From positions 3,472,001-3,536,000 of the forward strand of contig NZ_LT629793.1 of NCBI RefSeq assembly GCF_900105735.1: 64,000 nt of DNA, given 5' to 3'. Origin of the DNA: Pseudomonas yamanorum (GTDB taxonomy: Bacteria > Pseudomonadota > Gammaproteobacteria > Pseudomonadales > Pseudomonadaceae). The notes beneath the pieces were generated by a model. It did no database searches. It was not told the DNA's origin and saw only the letters and a program-made list of their open reading frames with translations. Of this stretch, positions 43,013 to 50,282 are shown piece after piece. The first letter of the stretch is position 1, and each line of letters opens with the position of its first letter. A program made the translations under genes and the position numbers.

Positions 43013-43656
43013 TGCTGGCACCGACCCTGAAACTGCGCCCGGTGATTCGCCAGACTCACGGTGAAACCCCGGCCGTGCTCACCGATATCCTTGAAGATGG
43101 CGTGAATCTCGCGGTGTGGCAGCGTCAGTTGCCGCTGCACATCGCCGAGTTCGGCGCGTTGCTGGTGGCGCTCAATGAGCCGTTGGCCGAGTCGCTGGTG
43201 GTTGAGTTGAACAGCGAAGACGCCGAGCCGAACCTGCAGGACTTCGCGTCAGGTAGCCGCGACCTTGAAGGTTACGAAGGCTTTATCGCCGATGTGTCGT
43301 GGCTGGTCAGCGCCTTTGCCTGTTTGCTGGGCGCCAAGCGCATCGGCGTGCGCCTGCGGCTGCTGGACAAAGCGATGTGCCCGCGTTTTCACGTGGACCA
43401 TGTGCCGGTGCGGCTGATCACCACTTACGCCGGTATCGGCAGCCAGTGGTTGCGCGAAGGCGTGATGGAGCGGCGGCACCTGAGCCAGGCGAGCGCGGAG
43501 CCGGAAGCGCGCATTGAGCAAATCCACTGCGGTGAAGTGGCGTTGCTCAAGGGCGAAAAATGGCACGGCAACGAAGGCTTTGGCCTGATCCACCGTTCCC
43601 CGCAGCTGCAAGCGAATGAGCGACGGTTGATCCTGACGCTGGATTGGTTGGCGTAA
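43012..43656 (+). CDS. DUF1826 family protein
   Basis: 214 residues from ATG 43012, overlapping the zigA stop. The middle part has CPRFHVDHVPVRLITTYAGIGSQWL, and later LLKGEKWHGNEGFGLIHRSP: conserved His and Asp residues that could bind metal in a cupin- or dioxygenase-like fold. DUF1826 is regularly found beside COG0523 GTPases. Exact function unknown; possibly a client or partner of the chaperone. Confidence 0.88.
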   Translation: MLAPTLKLRPVIRQTHGETPAVLTDILEDGVNLAVWQRQLPLHIAEFGALLVALNEPLAESLVVELNSEDAEPNLQDFASGSRDLEGYEGFIADVSWLVSAFACLLGAKRIGVRLRLLDKAMCPRFHVDHVPVRLITTYAGIGSQWLREGVMERRHLSQASAEPEARIEQIHCGEVALLKGEKWHGNEGFGLIHRSPQLQANERRLILTLDWLA

Positions 43657-43689
43657 CCGGGTAGGATCAAACCTCTCTACACGGTCTGA

Positions 43690-44664
43690 ATGATGTCCAC
43701 CATGCTGCAGAACATTCCTACCCACATGATTGCCGGGCCCTTGGGCGCCGGCAAGACCAGCCTGATCAAGCACCTGCTGGCCCAGCGCCCGGCCAACGAG
43801 CGCTGGGCGGTGTTGATCAACGAGTTCGGGCAGATTGGCCTGGATGCCGCGTTGCTCACCCGTGATGACGACGGTATTGCCCTCGGTGAAGTGGCGGGTG
43901 GTTGCCTGTGTTGCGTCAACGGTGCGCCGTTCCAGGTAGGACTGGGCCGTTTGTTGCGTAAGGCCAAGCCCGACCGGCTGTTTATCGAGCCGTCCGGGTT
44001 GGGGCATCCGGCTCAACTGCTCAAGCAATTGCGGGAAGCGCCCTGGCAGCAGGTGCTGGCGGTGCAGCCGTGCGTGCTGGTACTGGATGCCCAGGCGTTG
44101 GCGGCGGGCAAGCCATTACCTGATGCCCAACGTGAGGCATTGGCCAGCGCCGGGCTGTTGGTATTGAACAAGAATGAAGCCCTGAGTGATGCGCAGCGCC
44201 TGGTGATTCAAGGGCAATTGCCTGACCGGCCGATCTATTGGACTCAGCAGGCGCATCTACCCCTGGCGCAACTGCCGGGTTTGAACGCTCAAGCCGCAGC
44301 GGCTGTGGATAACTTCGAGGTGCCCAAAGGCGTGGGGCAAATGCCGGCCATCTGGACGGATCCGTCGGCGCCGATTTGCCTGAGTCAGGGCCAGGAGGGT
44401 GGCTGGAGCATTGGTTGGCGCTGGCATCCAAGCCAGCAATTCGACCGGCAGCGCTTGCAGCAATGGCTGGCGTTGCTGGACTGGCGGCGGGCAAAACTGG
44501 TTATCCACAGCCTCGACGGTTGGATGTCCGCCAACGCTGTGGATAACGCCATGTTGGCCTGGTTGCCCAGTGAATGGCGCCGAGATTCGCGTATCGAATT
44601 GATCTTCAGTGAAGCGCAGGATGTTGCGCAATTACAGGACGCGTTAGCCGATTGCCGTCAGTGA
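43690..44664 (+). CDS. Second COG0523 family GTPase
   Basis: 324 residues. Walker A G-P-L-G-A-G-K-T-S, metal motif G-C-L-C-C-V-N, EPSGLGHP, and NKNEAL. It differs clearly from ZigA in length and C-terminus (WSIGWRWHPSQQFD), so it belongs to another subgroup and may serve another metal or client. It starts 33 bases after the DUF1826 gene. Three TTATCCACA 9-mers are packed into its last third (44304, 44501, 44538). It overlaps the convergent DUF3301 gene by seven bases. Confidence 0.9.
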   Translation: MMSTMLQNIPTHMIAGPLGAGKTSLIKHLLAQRPANERWAVLINEFGQIGLDAALLTRDDDGIALGEVAGGCLCCVNGAPFQVGLGRLLRKAKPDRLFIEPSGLGHPAQLLKQLREAPWQQVLAVQPCVLVLDAQALAAGKPLPDAQREALASAGLLVLNKNEALSDAQRLVIQGQLPDRPIYWTQQAHLPLAQLPGLNAQAAAAVDNFEVPKGVGQMPAIWTDPSAPICLSQGQEGGWSIGWRWHPSQQFDRQRLQQWLALLDWRRAKLVIHSLDGWMSANAVDNAMLAWLPSEWRRDSRIELIFSEAQDVAQLQDALADCRQ

Positions 44665-45056
44665 CGGGTCTTGCTGCTGCCATGCTCCTGGCGCCACTGG
44701 CTTAGCTCGATGATCTCGGCGCTGGGCAGTGGCGTCTTGATCTCAAACGGGTAGGGCGCCAGCTCGATTTGCGCGCTGTGGGCGCCGAACTGGGTGATGG
44801 TCCCCGGGTGCCGCGTTTCGCCGGTCACGGTGAATTCAAAGTTGTAGATCCGTGCCAAACGCCGCCGACCGCTGGCATCCTTCACAAAACCGATACGCTT
44901 CAACGCCACGGCGCCATCGAGCAGCTCAATGTCGAGCTTGGCGCAGTGCTGCTTGACCCGTTCCAGCGCCCGCTCGCGCAGGCCGTGGTTGTGCCACAGC
45001 CAGGCGGCACCGGTCGCCAGCAGCATCAGCACGAAGATATTTCCGAGGGTCAGCAT
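44658..45056 (-). CDS. DUF3301 family membrane protein
   Basis: 132 residues from ATG 45056. One N-terminal helix (about 3-20), then a soluble domain with LRERALERVKQHCAKLDIELLDGAVALKRI and GRRRLARIYNFEFTVTGE, the pattern of DUF3301. The C-terminus carries a short basic tail. Function unknown; widely kept in gammaproteobacteria. Confidence 0.85.
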   Translation of the reverse strand: MLTLGNIFVLMLLATGAAWLWHNHGLRERALERVKQHCAKLDIELLDGAVALKRIGFVKDASGRRRLARIYNFEFTVTGETRHPGTITQFGAHSAQIELAPYPFEIKTPLPSAEIIELSQWRQEHGSSKTRH

Positions 45057-45173
45057 TCGATGAACTCCAACAAAGTGTGGCCAGCTTAACTGCGTCTCCG
45101 GTCTGTCGTACAGGCCGCGTTTAGTCGCATACTGCGCAGCCAGAAATTCAACCGCTTTACGGAAATCCCCTGC

Positions 45174-46046
45174 ATGAAACGTACGCCCCATCTGCTTGCG
45201 ATCCAGTCTCATGTGGTCTTTGGCCACGCCGGAAACAGCGCCGCCGTGTTCCCCATGCAACGGGTCGGGGTGAACGTGTGGCCGCTCAATACCGTGCAGT
45301 TCTCCAACCACACTCAGTATGGTCAGTGGGCGGGAGAAGTGTTGGCGCCGCAGCAAATTCCTGCACTGGTGGAAGGCATCGCGGCGATTGGCGAGCTGGG
45401 CAACTGTGATGCGGTGCTCTCCGGCTATCTGGGCAGCGCGGCCCAGGGGCGGGCGATCCTTACCGGTGTGGCGCGGATCAAGGCGATCAACCCAAAGGCT
45501 TTGTACCTGTGCGACCCGGTGATGGGCCATCCGGAGAAAGGCTGCATCGTGCCCCAGGAGGTCAGCGACTTCCTGCTGGACGAAGCGGCGGCGATGGCCG
45601 ACTTCCTGTGCCCCAACCAGTTGGAGTTGGACAGCTTTGCCGGGCGCAAGCCACAGTCGCTGTTCGATTGCCTGGGCATGGCCCGTGCGTTGCTGGCCCG
45701 TGGGCCGAAAGCGGTGTTGGTCAAGCACCTGGATTATCCCGGCAAGCTGCCGGACGGCTTCGAGATGCTACTGGTGACAGCCGAAGGCAGCTGGCACCTG
45801 CGCCGGCCGTTGCTGGCGTTCCCGCGTCAGCCGGTGGGCGTGGGTGACCTGACGTCGGGCCTGTTTTTGGCGCGGGTGTTGTTGGGCGACAGCCTGGTGG
45901 CGGCCTTTGAGTTCACCGCTGCAGCAGTGCACGAAGTGCTGCTGGAAACCCAGGCGTGCGCCAGCTATGAGCTGGAACTGGTGCGCGCCCAGGACCGGAT
46001 TGCCCATCCGCGGGTTCGCTTTGAGGCGACGCCAATAGGGCTTTAA
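45174..46046 (+). CDS. pdxY: Pyridoxal kinase
   Basis: 290 residues, as usual for PdxY. Ribokinase-fold motifs: the start [40 protein letters not shown], and the anion-hole/catalytic [12 protein letters not shown] with Asp. It phosphorylates pyridoxal in the B6 salvage route. Its end overlaps the convergent thioesterase gene by four bases. Confidence 0.95.
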   Translation: MKRTPHLLAIQSHVVFGHAGNSAAVFPMQRVGVNVWPLNTVQFSNHTQYGQWAGEVLAPQQIPALVEGIAAIGELGNCDAVLSGYLGSAAQGRAILTGVARIKAINPKALYLCDPVMGHPEKGCIVPQEVSDFLLDEAAAMADFLCPNQLELDSFAGRKPQSLFDCLGMARALLARGPKAVLVKHLDYPGKLPDGFEMLLVTAEGSWHLRRPLLAFPRQPVGVGDLTSGLFLARVLLGDSLVAAFEFTAAAVHEVLLETQACASYELELVRAQDRIAHPRVRFEATPIGL

Positions 46047-46528
46047 GGCCCGTCGGCCTTGATTTCCTGATAGCGCTTCTCCAGCTCCTGGCGAATCTGC
46101 CGGCGCTGTTGAGCCTGCACAAATCGGCGCTTGTCTTCGCTGTTCTGCGGTTGCAGCGGCGGTACGGCGGCCGGTTTGCGCTGGTCATCCACCGCGACCA
46201 TGGTGAAGAAGCAGCTATTGGTATGGCGCACCGAACGCTCGCGGATGTTCTCGGTGACCACCTTGATCCCCACTTCCATCGACGTGTTGCCGGTGTAGTT
46301 GACTGAGGCCAGGAAGGTCACCAGCTCGCCGACATGGATCGGCTCGCGAAAAATCACCTGGTCCACCGACAGCGTCACCACGTAACGGCCGGCATAACGG
46401 CTGGCGCAGGCGTAGGCCACTTCGTCGAGGTATTTGAGCAGCGTGCCGCCGTGCACATTGCCTGAAAAGTTGGCCATGTCAGGGGTCATCAATACTGTCA
46501 TCGACAGCTGGGCGTTTCCGGGTTCCAT
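46043..46528 (-). CDS. Hotdog-fold acyl-CoA thioesterase
   Basis: 161 residues from ATG 46528. The 4HBT/YciA-like pattern is clear: [34 protein letters not shown] region with the catalytic Asn/Asp positions, then [23 protein letters not shown] charged C-terminal helix ([23 protein letters not shown]) follows. It hydrolyses acyl-CoA thioesters; chain length not deducible. Convergent overlap with pdxY. Confidence 0.9.
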   Translation of the reverse strand: MEPGNAQLSMTVLMTPDMANFSGNVHGGTLLKYLDEVAYACASRYAGRYVVTLSVDQVIFREPIHVGELVTFLASVNYTGNTSMEVGIKVVTENIRERSVRHTNSCFFTMVAVDDQRKPAAVPPLQPQNSEDKRRFVQAQQRRQIRQELEKRYQEIKADGP

Positions 46529-46823
46529 AGCACACTCACGGGTTGTAGGCATTGGGTGGGGAGGCACCTCTGCGGGTGCTGGAATCTTTGCAGAGCCATT
46601 CATAACGGGACGCTGGGGCCCGGCTTGCCGTCACGCCCGGGGCGATCTGTTTCCATATATTGCACCGGCTTTCTGTCGCAAGTCGCGGTGTTACCCTTCA
46701 AAAGCCCGTCTCAGGGGCAATTCTTACGATCAAGGCAGACTTTTCTTTCCGTTCATTTGGACCTTTCGGGGCGAATGCGTGGAAATGGGAAAAGCGCCAG
46801 TACCCCTCAAGGAGCCCCTCGCC

Positions 46824-48587
46824 ATGCACGCCATCAGCTTTATCCAGGACCTGGCCGTGATCATGCTGGTGGCCGGGGTGGTGACGATCCTGTTCCATCG
46901 GCTCAAGCAGCCGGTGGTGTTGGGGTATATCGTCGCCGGCTTTATTATCGGCCCGCACACCCCACCGTTTGGCCTGATCCACGACGAAGACACCATCAAG
47001 ACCCTGGCCGAACTGGGGGTGATCTTCCTGATGTTCTGCCTGGGCCTGGAGTTCAGCCTGCGCAAGCTGTTCAGGGTCGGTGCCACGGCGTTCATTGCTG
47101 CGTTCCTCGAGATCATCCTGATGATCTGGATCGGCTACGAAATCGGCCGCTGGTTCGACTGGAACACCATGGACTCACTGTTCCTGGGCGCGATCCTGGC
47201 GATTTCCTCCACCACCATCATCGTCAAGGCACTCAATGACCTGAAGATGAAAAACCAGCGCTTTGCCCAGCTGATTTTTGGCGTGCTGATCGTCGAAGAC
47301 ATCCTCGGCATCGGCATCATCGCCTTGCTGTCGAGCATCGCCGTCAGCGGTTCGGTCAGCTCGGGCGAGGTGTTCTCCACCGTCGGCAAGCTGTCGTTGT
47401 TCATGATCGTCGCGCTGGTGATCGGGATCTTGCTGGTGCCACGCTTGCTGGAGTACGTAGCCAAGTTCGAAAGCAACGAAATGCTGCTGATCACCGTGCT
47501 GGGCCTGTGCTTCGGCTTCTGCCTGCTGGTGGTCAAGCTGGAATACAGCATGGTGCTGGGGGCGTTTCTGATCGGCGCGATCATGGCCGAATCCCGGCAA
47601 TTGTTGAAGATTGAACGCCTGATCGAACCGGTTCGCGACATGTTCAGTGCGATCTTCTTTGTTGCCATTGGTTTGATGATCGACCCGCAAATCCTCTTGC
47701 AATACGCCTGGCCGATCGCGGTGATTACCGTGGCCGTGGTGCTGGGGAAGATGTTGTCCTGCGGGCTGGGGGCGTTTATCGCCGGCAACGATGGCCGCAC
47801 CTCGCTGCGGGTGGGGATGGGCCTGTCACAGATTGGCGAGTTTTCATTCATCATCGCCGCGCTGGGGATGACGTTGCAGGTCACCAGCGATTTCCTGTAT
47901 CCGGTGGCGGTGGCGGTTTCTGCGATCACCACGCTGCTTACCCCGTATCTGATCCGTGGCGCTGACCCGCTGTCGCTGAAGATTGCGGCCGTGATGCCCA
48001 AGCGCATGAGCCGGGTGTTCGGGATGTATGGCGAGTGGTTGCGCAGTATTCAGCCCCAGGGCGAGGGTGCGATGCTGGCGTCGATGATCCGCAAGATCAT
48101 TTTGCAGGTGGGGGTGAATCTGGCGCTGGTAGTGGCGATCTTCTTTGCCGGCAGCTTTTTCGCGGCGCGTATTGGCAGCTACCTGGAAGGCTGGATCAGC
48201 GATCCGAGCTGGCAGAAGGCATTGATCTGGGGTGGGGCGTTGCTGCTGTCGCTGCCGTTCCTGATCGCGGCGTACCGCAAGCTCAAGGCGCTGTCGATGC
48301 TGCTGGCGGAGATGAGCGTGAAGCCGGAGATGGCTGGGCGCCACACTCAGCGCGTGCGCCGGGTGATCGCCGAAGTGATCCCGATTCTTTCGCTGCTGGT
48401 GATTTTCCTGCTATTGGCAGCCTTGTCGGCCAGTATTCTGCCGACCAACAAGTTGCTGGTGCTGATCGCCGTGGTGACGGCCGCGGTGGCCGCCGTGCTC
48501 TGGCGCTGGTTCATCCGCGTGCATACGCGGATGCAGGTCGCTTTGCTGGAGACCCTGGATAACCATAAGGACACGCCGGAGCACTAA
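46824..48587 (+). CDS. Cation:proton antiporter, KefB/CPA2 type
   Basis: 587 residues from ATG 46824, with AAGGAG nine bases upstream. Residues 1 to about 380 are a CPA2 antiporter domain (GYIVAGFIIGPHTPP, SSTTIIVKALNDL, ESRQLLKIERLIEPVRDMFSAIFFVAIGLM, SQIGEFSFIIA). The remainder has further hydrophobic segments and no RCK/TrkA-N nucleotide domain, unlike true KefB/KefC, so regulation differs. Probably K+ or Na+ exchange for protons in the inner membrane. Confidence 0.88.
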   Translation: MHAISFIQDLAVIMLVAGVVTILFHRLKQPVVLGYIVAGFIIGPHTPPFGLIHDEDTIKTLAELGVIFLMFCLGLEFSLRKLFRVGATAFIAAFLEIILMIWIGYEIGRWFDWNTMDSLFLGAILAISSTTIIVKALNDLKMKNQRFAQLIFGVLIVEDILGIGIIALLSSIAVSGSVSSGEVFSTVGKLSLFMIVALVIGILLVPRLLEYVAKFESNEMLLITVLGLCFGFCLLVVKLEYSMVLGAFLIGAIMAESRQLLKIERLIEPVRDMFSAIFFVAIGLMIDPQILLQYAWPIAVITVAVVLGKMLSCGLGAFIAGNDGRTSLRVGMGLSQIGEFSFIIAALGMTLQVTSDFLYPVAVAVSAITTLLTPYLIRGADPLSLKIAAVMPKRMSRVFGMYGEWLRSIQPQGEGAMLASMIRKIILQVGVNLALVVAIFFAGSFFAARIGSYLEGWISDPSWQKALIWGGALLLSLPFLIAAYRKLKALSMLLAEMSVKPEMAGRHTQRVRRVIAEVIPILSLLVIFLLLAALSASILPTNKLLVLIAVVTAAVAAVLWRWFIRVHTRMQVALLETLDNHKDTPEH

Positions 48588-48602
48588 ATGGGCCTGAGGT
48601 TG

Positions 48603-48636
48603 GGGCTGCTTCGCAGCCCAGCGCGAGCAAGCTCGC
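48603..48636. terminator. Two stem-loops between antiporter and SMI1 genes
   Basis: GGGCTGC-TTC-GCAGCCC (48603-48619) followed by GCGAGC-AA-GCTCGC (48623-48636). They lie between two convergent genes and resemble a degraded REP unit; no T run follows, so the terminator role is a guess. Confidence 0.55.
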
Positions 48637-48671
48637 TCGCCACTACAAGCGCCCTCGGCACACCGTAGGTA

Positions 48672-49079
48672 TCAGCTTTCCAGCCAGACGTCCCGGGCCC
48701 AGTGCCACACCGATTCCCAGGTTTCTTCGGTGACGAGTTCTTCTTCGCCGGACCACAGCACCACGGTGCCGTCTTCTTCGACGCAGTAGTAATCGTCGCC
48801 GTCCTGGCAGATCGGGATCATGCTGCGGTCAACACCGGCATCCCAGGCGTTGGCGGCAACGTCTGGCAGGTAGGTGTGGGACTGTGGGTCGGTGACGGTC
48901 ACCGGCTCCAGGCTGCCGTAGACCACGTCGCTGACGGTCAGCAGGAATTCACGGAAGACGAACGGAATATCGATGAACAGTTGTTCCTCGATTTCCACCA
49001 GTTGGTCTTCGTCAGGCAGCTCCAGAGGAACCGGTACCGGTTCGTTGGCTTCACGCAATTGTTCGATAACTTCTTCCAC
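48672..49079 (-). CDS. SMI1/KNR4 family protein
   Basis: 135 residues, strongly acidic. SMI1/KNR4 pattern: ELPDEDQLVEIEEQLFIDIPFVFREFLLTVSD, then the W/aromatic-rich end GTVVLWSGEE. Members in other bacteria act as immunity proteins to contact-dependent toxins or as general partners; here no toxin gene is adjacent, so an orphan or housekeeping role is likelier. Confidence 0.85.
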   Translation of the reverse strand: MEEVIEQLREANEPVPVPLELPDEDQLVEIEEQLFIDIPFVFREFLLTVSDVVYGSLEPVTVTDPQSHTYLPDVAANAWDAGVDRSMIPICQDGDDYYCVEEDGTVVLWSGEEELVTEETWESVWHWARDVWLES

Positions 49080-49160
49080 GGCCGGGATCCTCTTGCTAGA
49101 TGACGCGGTTTATAGGGGCGTTTTATACAGTAGCTCGCTATAAGTGCAACCGTGAAATAG

Positions 49161-49186
49161 AAAACCCCGGACAAGTCCGGGGTTTT
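49161..49186 (-). terminator. Bidirectional rho-independent terminator after the Tim44-like gene
   Basis: Stem CCCCGGA (49165-49171), loop CAAG, stem TCCGGGG (49176-49182), flanked by AAAA on the left and TTTTT on the right. On the minus strand it ends the Tim44-like transcript 30 bases past its stop; it can work in both directions. Confidence 0.88.
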
Positions 49187-49215
49187 TGTTACTGCATACT
49201 CGAAGCGAGCAGGGA

Positions 49216-50091
49216 TCAGCCGTTCTGGCGGATACCGGCGACCAGCCAAGGCTGGTTTTCGCCTTGTGGGCGTTCCATGTTCCAGCTTTCGCTGAACACT
49301 TCGCCCTGGTCAAAACGCGAAGTCTTCGACACGCCGCTGAAGGTCAGGGTGGCGATGGTCTTGTCGGCGCGGTCATCCACACCTTCAAGCTGCACTTTCA
49401 GGTCTTCGATGTAGGTCGACTGGAAGCCGTCGCCCAGGTCAGCACGTTCGCGCTTGAGGAATTCCAGCAATTGCGGGGTCACGAACTCGGCGATCTTGTC
49501 CATTTCGTTGGCGTCCCAGTGTTGCTGCAGGGACTGGAAGTGGCTGCGGGCCGCTTCGACGAAACGCTCTTCGTTGAACCAGGCTGGCGCGTTGATCACC
49601 GGACGAGCGGCGGCAGGAGCCGCCGAACCACCGAAGATCGAACCCATTGCAGCAGGCTTCTGCTCGAACACTTCACGCTGCATCGGCGCGCCAGCCGGAG
49701 CCATGTGCTCCTGCTGCTTGCGGCGACGGGCGGCGATAAAGCGGAAGATCAGGAAGGCGATGACCGCCATGATCAGGATGTCGAAGATCTGCATGCCCTG
49801 GAAGCCGCCGCCCATGAACATGGAGGCGAGCAGGCCACCGGCCGCGATACCGGCCAGAGGGCCCAACCAGCGCGAAGCACCGCCAGCCTTGGCAGCAGCG
49901 CCTGCGGCACCGGCCGCGCCAGCGGTCGCAGCTGCGCCGCCCATGCCGCCGCCGGATGGGGCCATTTGGCTGGTCTGGTGGCTCGGGGCCGAGCCCATGG
50001 ATTTGCCGCCACCGAAGCGCTTGGCGTTGGCGTCGAGGCTCATCGTCAGGCCGATGCACAACGCCATGGCGATGCTAAGAAAACGTTTCAT
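49216..50091 (-). CDS. Tim44-like domain membrane protein
   Basis: 291 residues from ATG 50091; ATG 50106 is also in frame. Signal-like N-terminus (KRFLSIAMALCIGLTMSLDANA), then KRFGGGKSMG, a Gly/Ala-rich stretch, one or two helices (about 75-125), and a C-terminal Tim44 domain (FVEAARSHFQSLQQHWDANEMDKIAEFVTPQLLEFL). The architecture is common in proteobacteria; role probably in envelope protein handling but unproven. Confidence 0.88.
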   Translation of the reverse strand: MKRFLSIAMALCIGLTMSLDANAKRFGGGKSMGSAPSHQTSQMAPSGGGMGGAAATAGAAGAAGAAAKAGGASRWLGPLAGIAAGGLLASMFMGGGFQGMQIFDILIMAVIAFLIFRFIAARRRKQQEHMAPAGAPMQREVFEQKPAAMGSIFGGSAAPAAARPVINAPAWFNEERFVEAARSHFQSLQQHWDANEMDKIAEFVTPQLLEFLKRERADLGDGFQSTYIEDLKVQLEGVDDRADKTIATLTFSGVSKTSRFDQGEVFSESWNMERPQGENQPWLVAGIRQNG

Positions 50092-50183
50092 AAAGGGAAT
50101 TCCCATTTGTGGATTGCACGCGCGCCATGTTGCACAGGTGTGATGTCAGTGGCTAGCGGCATAGTGTTTCGGGCTTTTGCGTA

Positions 50184-50229
50184 GGGCCAATACCGAATCG
50201 TCTGTAGGACTTAGTACAGATATTGGCCC
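50184..50229. ncRNA. Two-tier hairpin between uvrD and the Tim44-like gene
   Basis: Outer stem GGGCCAATA (50184-50192) with TATTGGCCC (50221-50229); inner stem TCTGTA (50201-50206) with TACAGA (50215-50220). The left arm carries an eight-base bulge, the right arm none. It lies in the 191-base gap on the leader side of the Tim44-like gene. No T run follows on either strand, so it could be a leader structure, a small RNA or a processing site. Confidence 0.45.
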
Positions 50230-50282
50230 CACCGCTGCCAAATACAAGGGCGGGGCAACATCCTTCATGTTCTGCAGTTGTT

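Larger units (their letters stand above)
4993..44546. repeat. Dispersed perfect TTATCCACA (DnaA-box-like) 9-mers
   Basis: Fifteen exact copies by eye, start positions: 4993, 5131, 8107, 8393, 14544, 17600, 17735, 18409, 18852, 19336, 32100, 39248, 44304, 44501, 44538. Nine read TGTGGATAA and six read TTATCCACA on the plus strand. Five are within 1.75 kb (17600-19344) and three within 243 bases (44304-44546). Encoded residues differ (VDN, LST, YPQ, WI, VIH), so the reading frame is not shared. Confidence 0.85.

Noticed and set aside
48672..49079. SMI1/KNR4 gene as immunity gene of a contact-dependent toxin
   Set aside because: No toxin, Rhs, CdiA or VgrG gene is near; neighbours are housekeeping genes.
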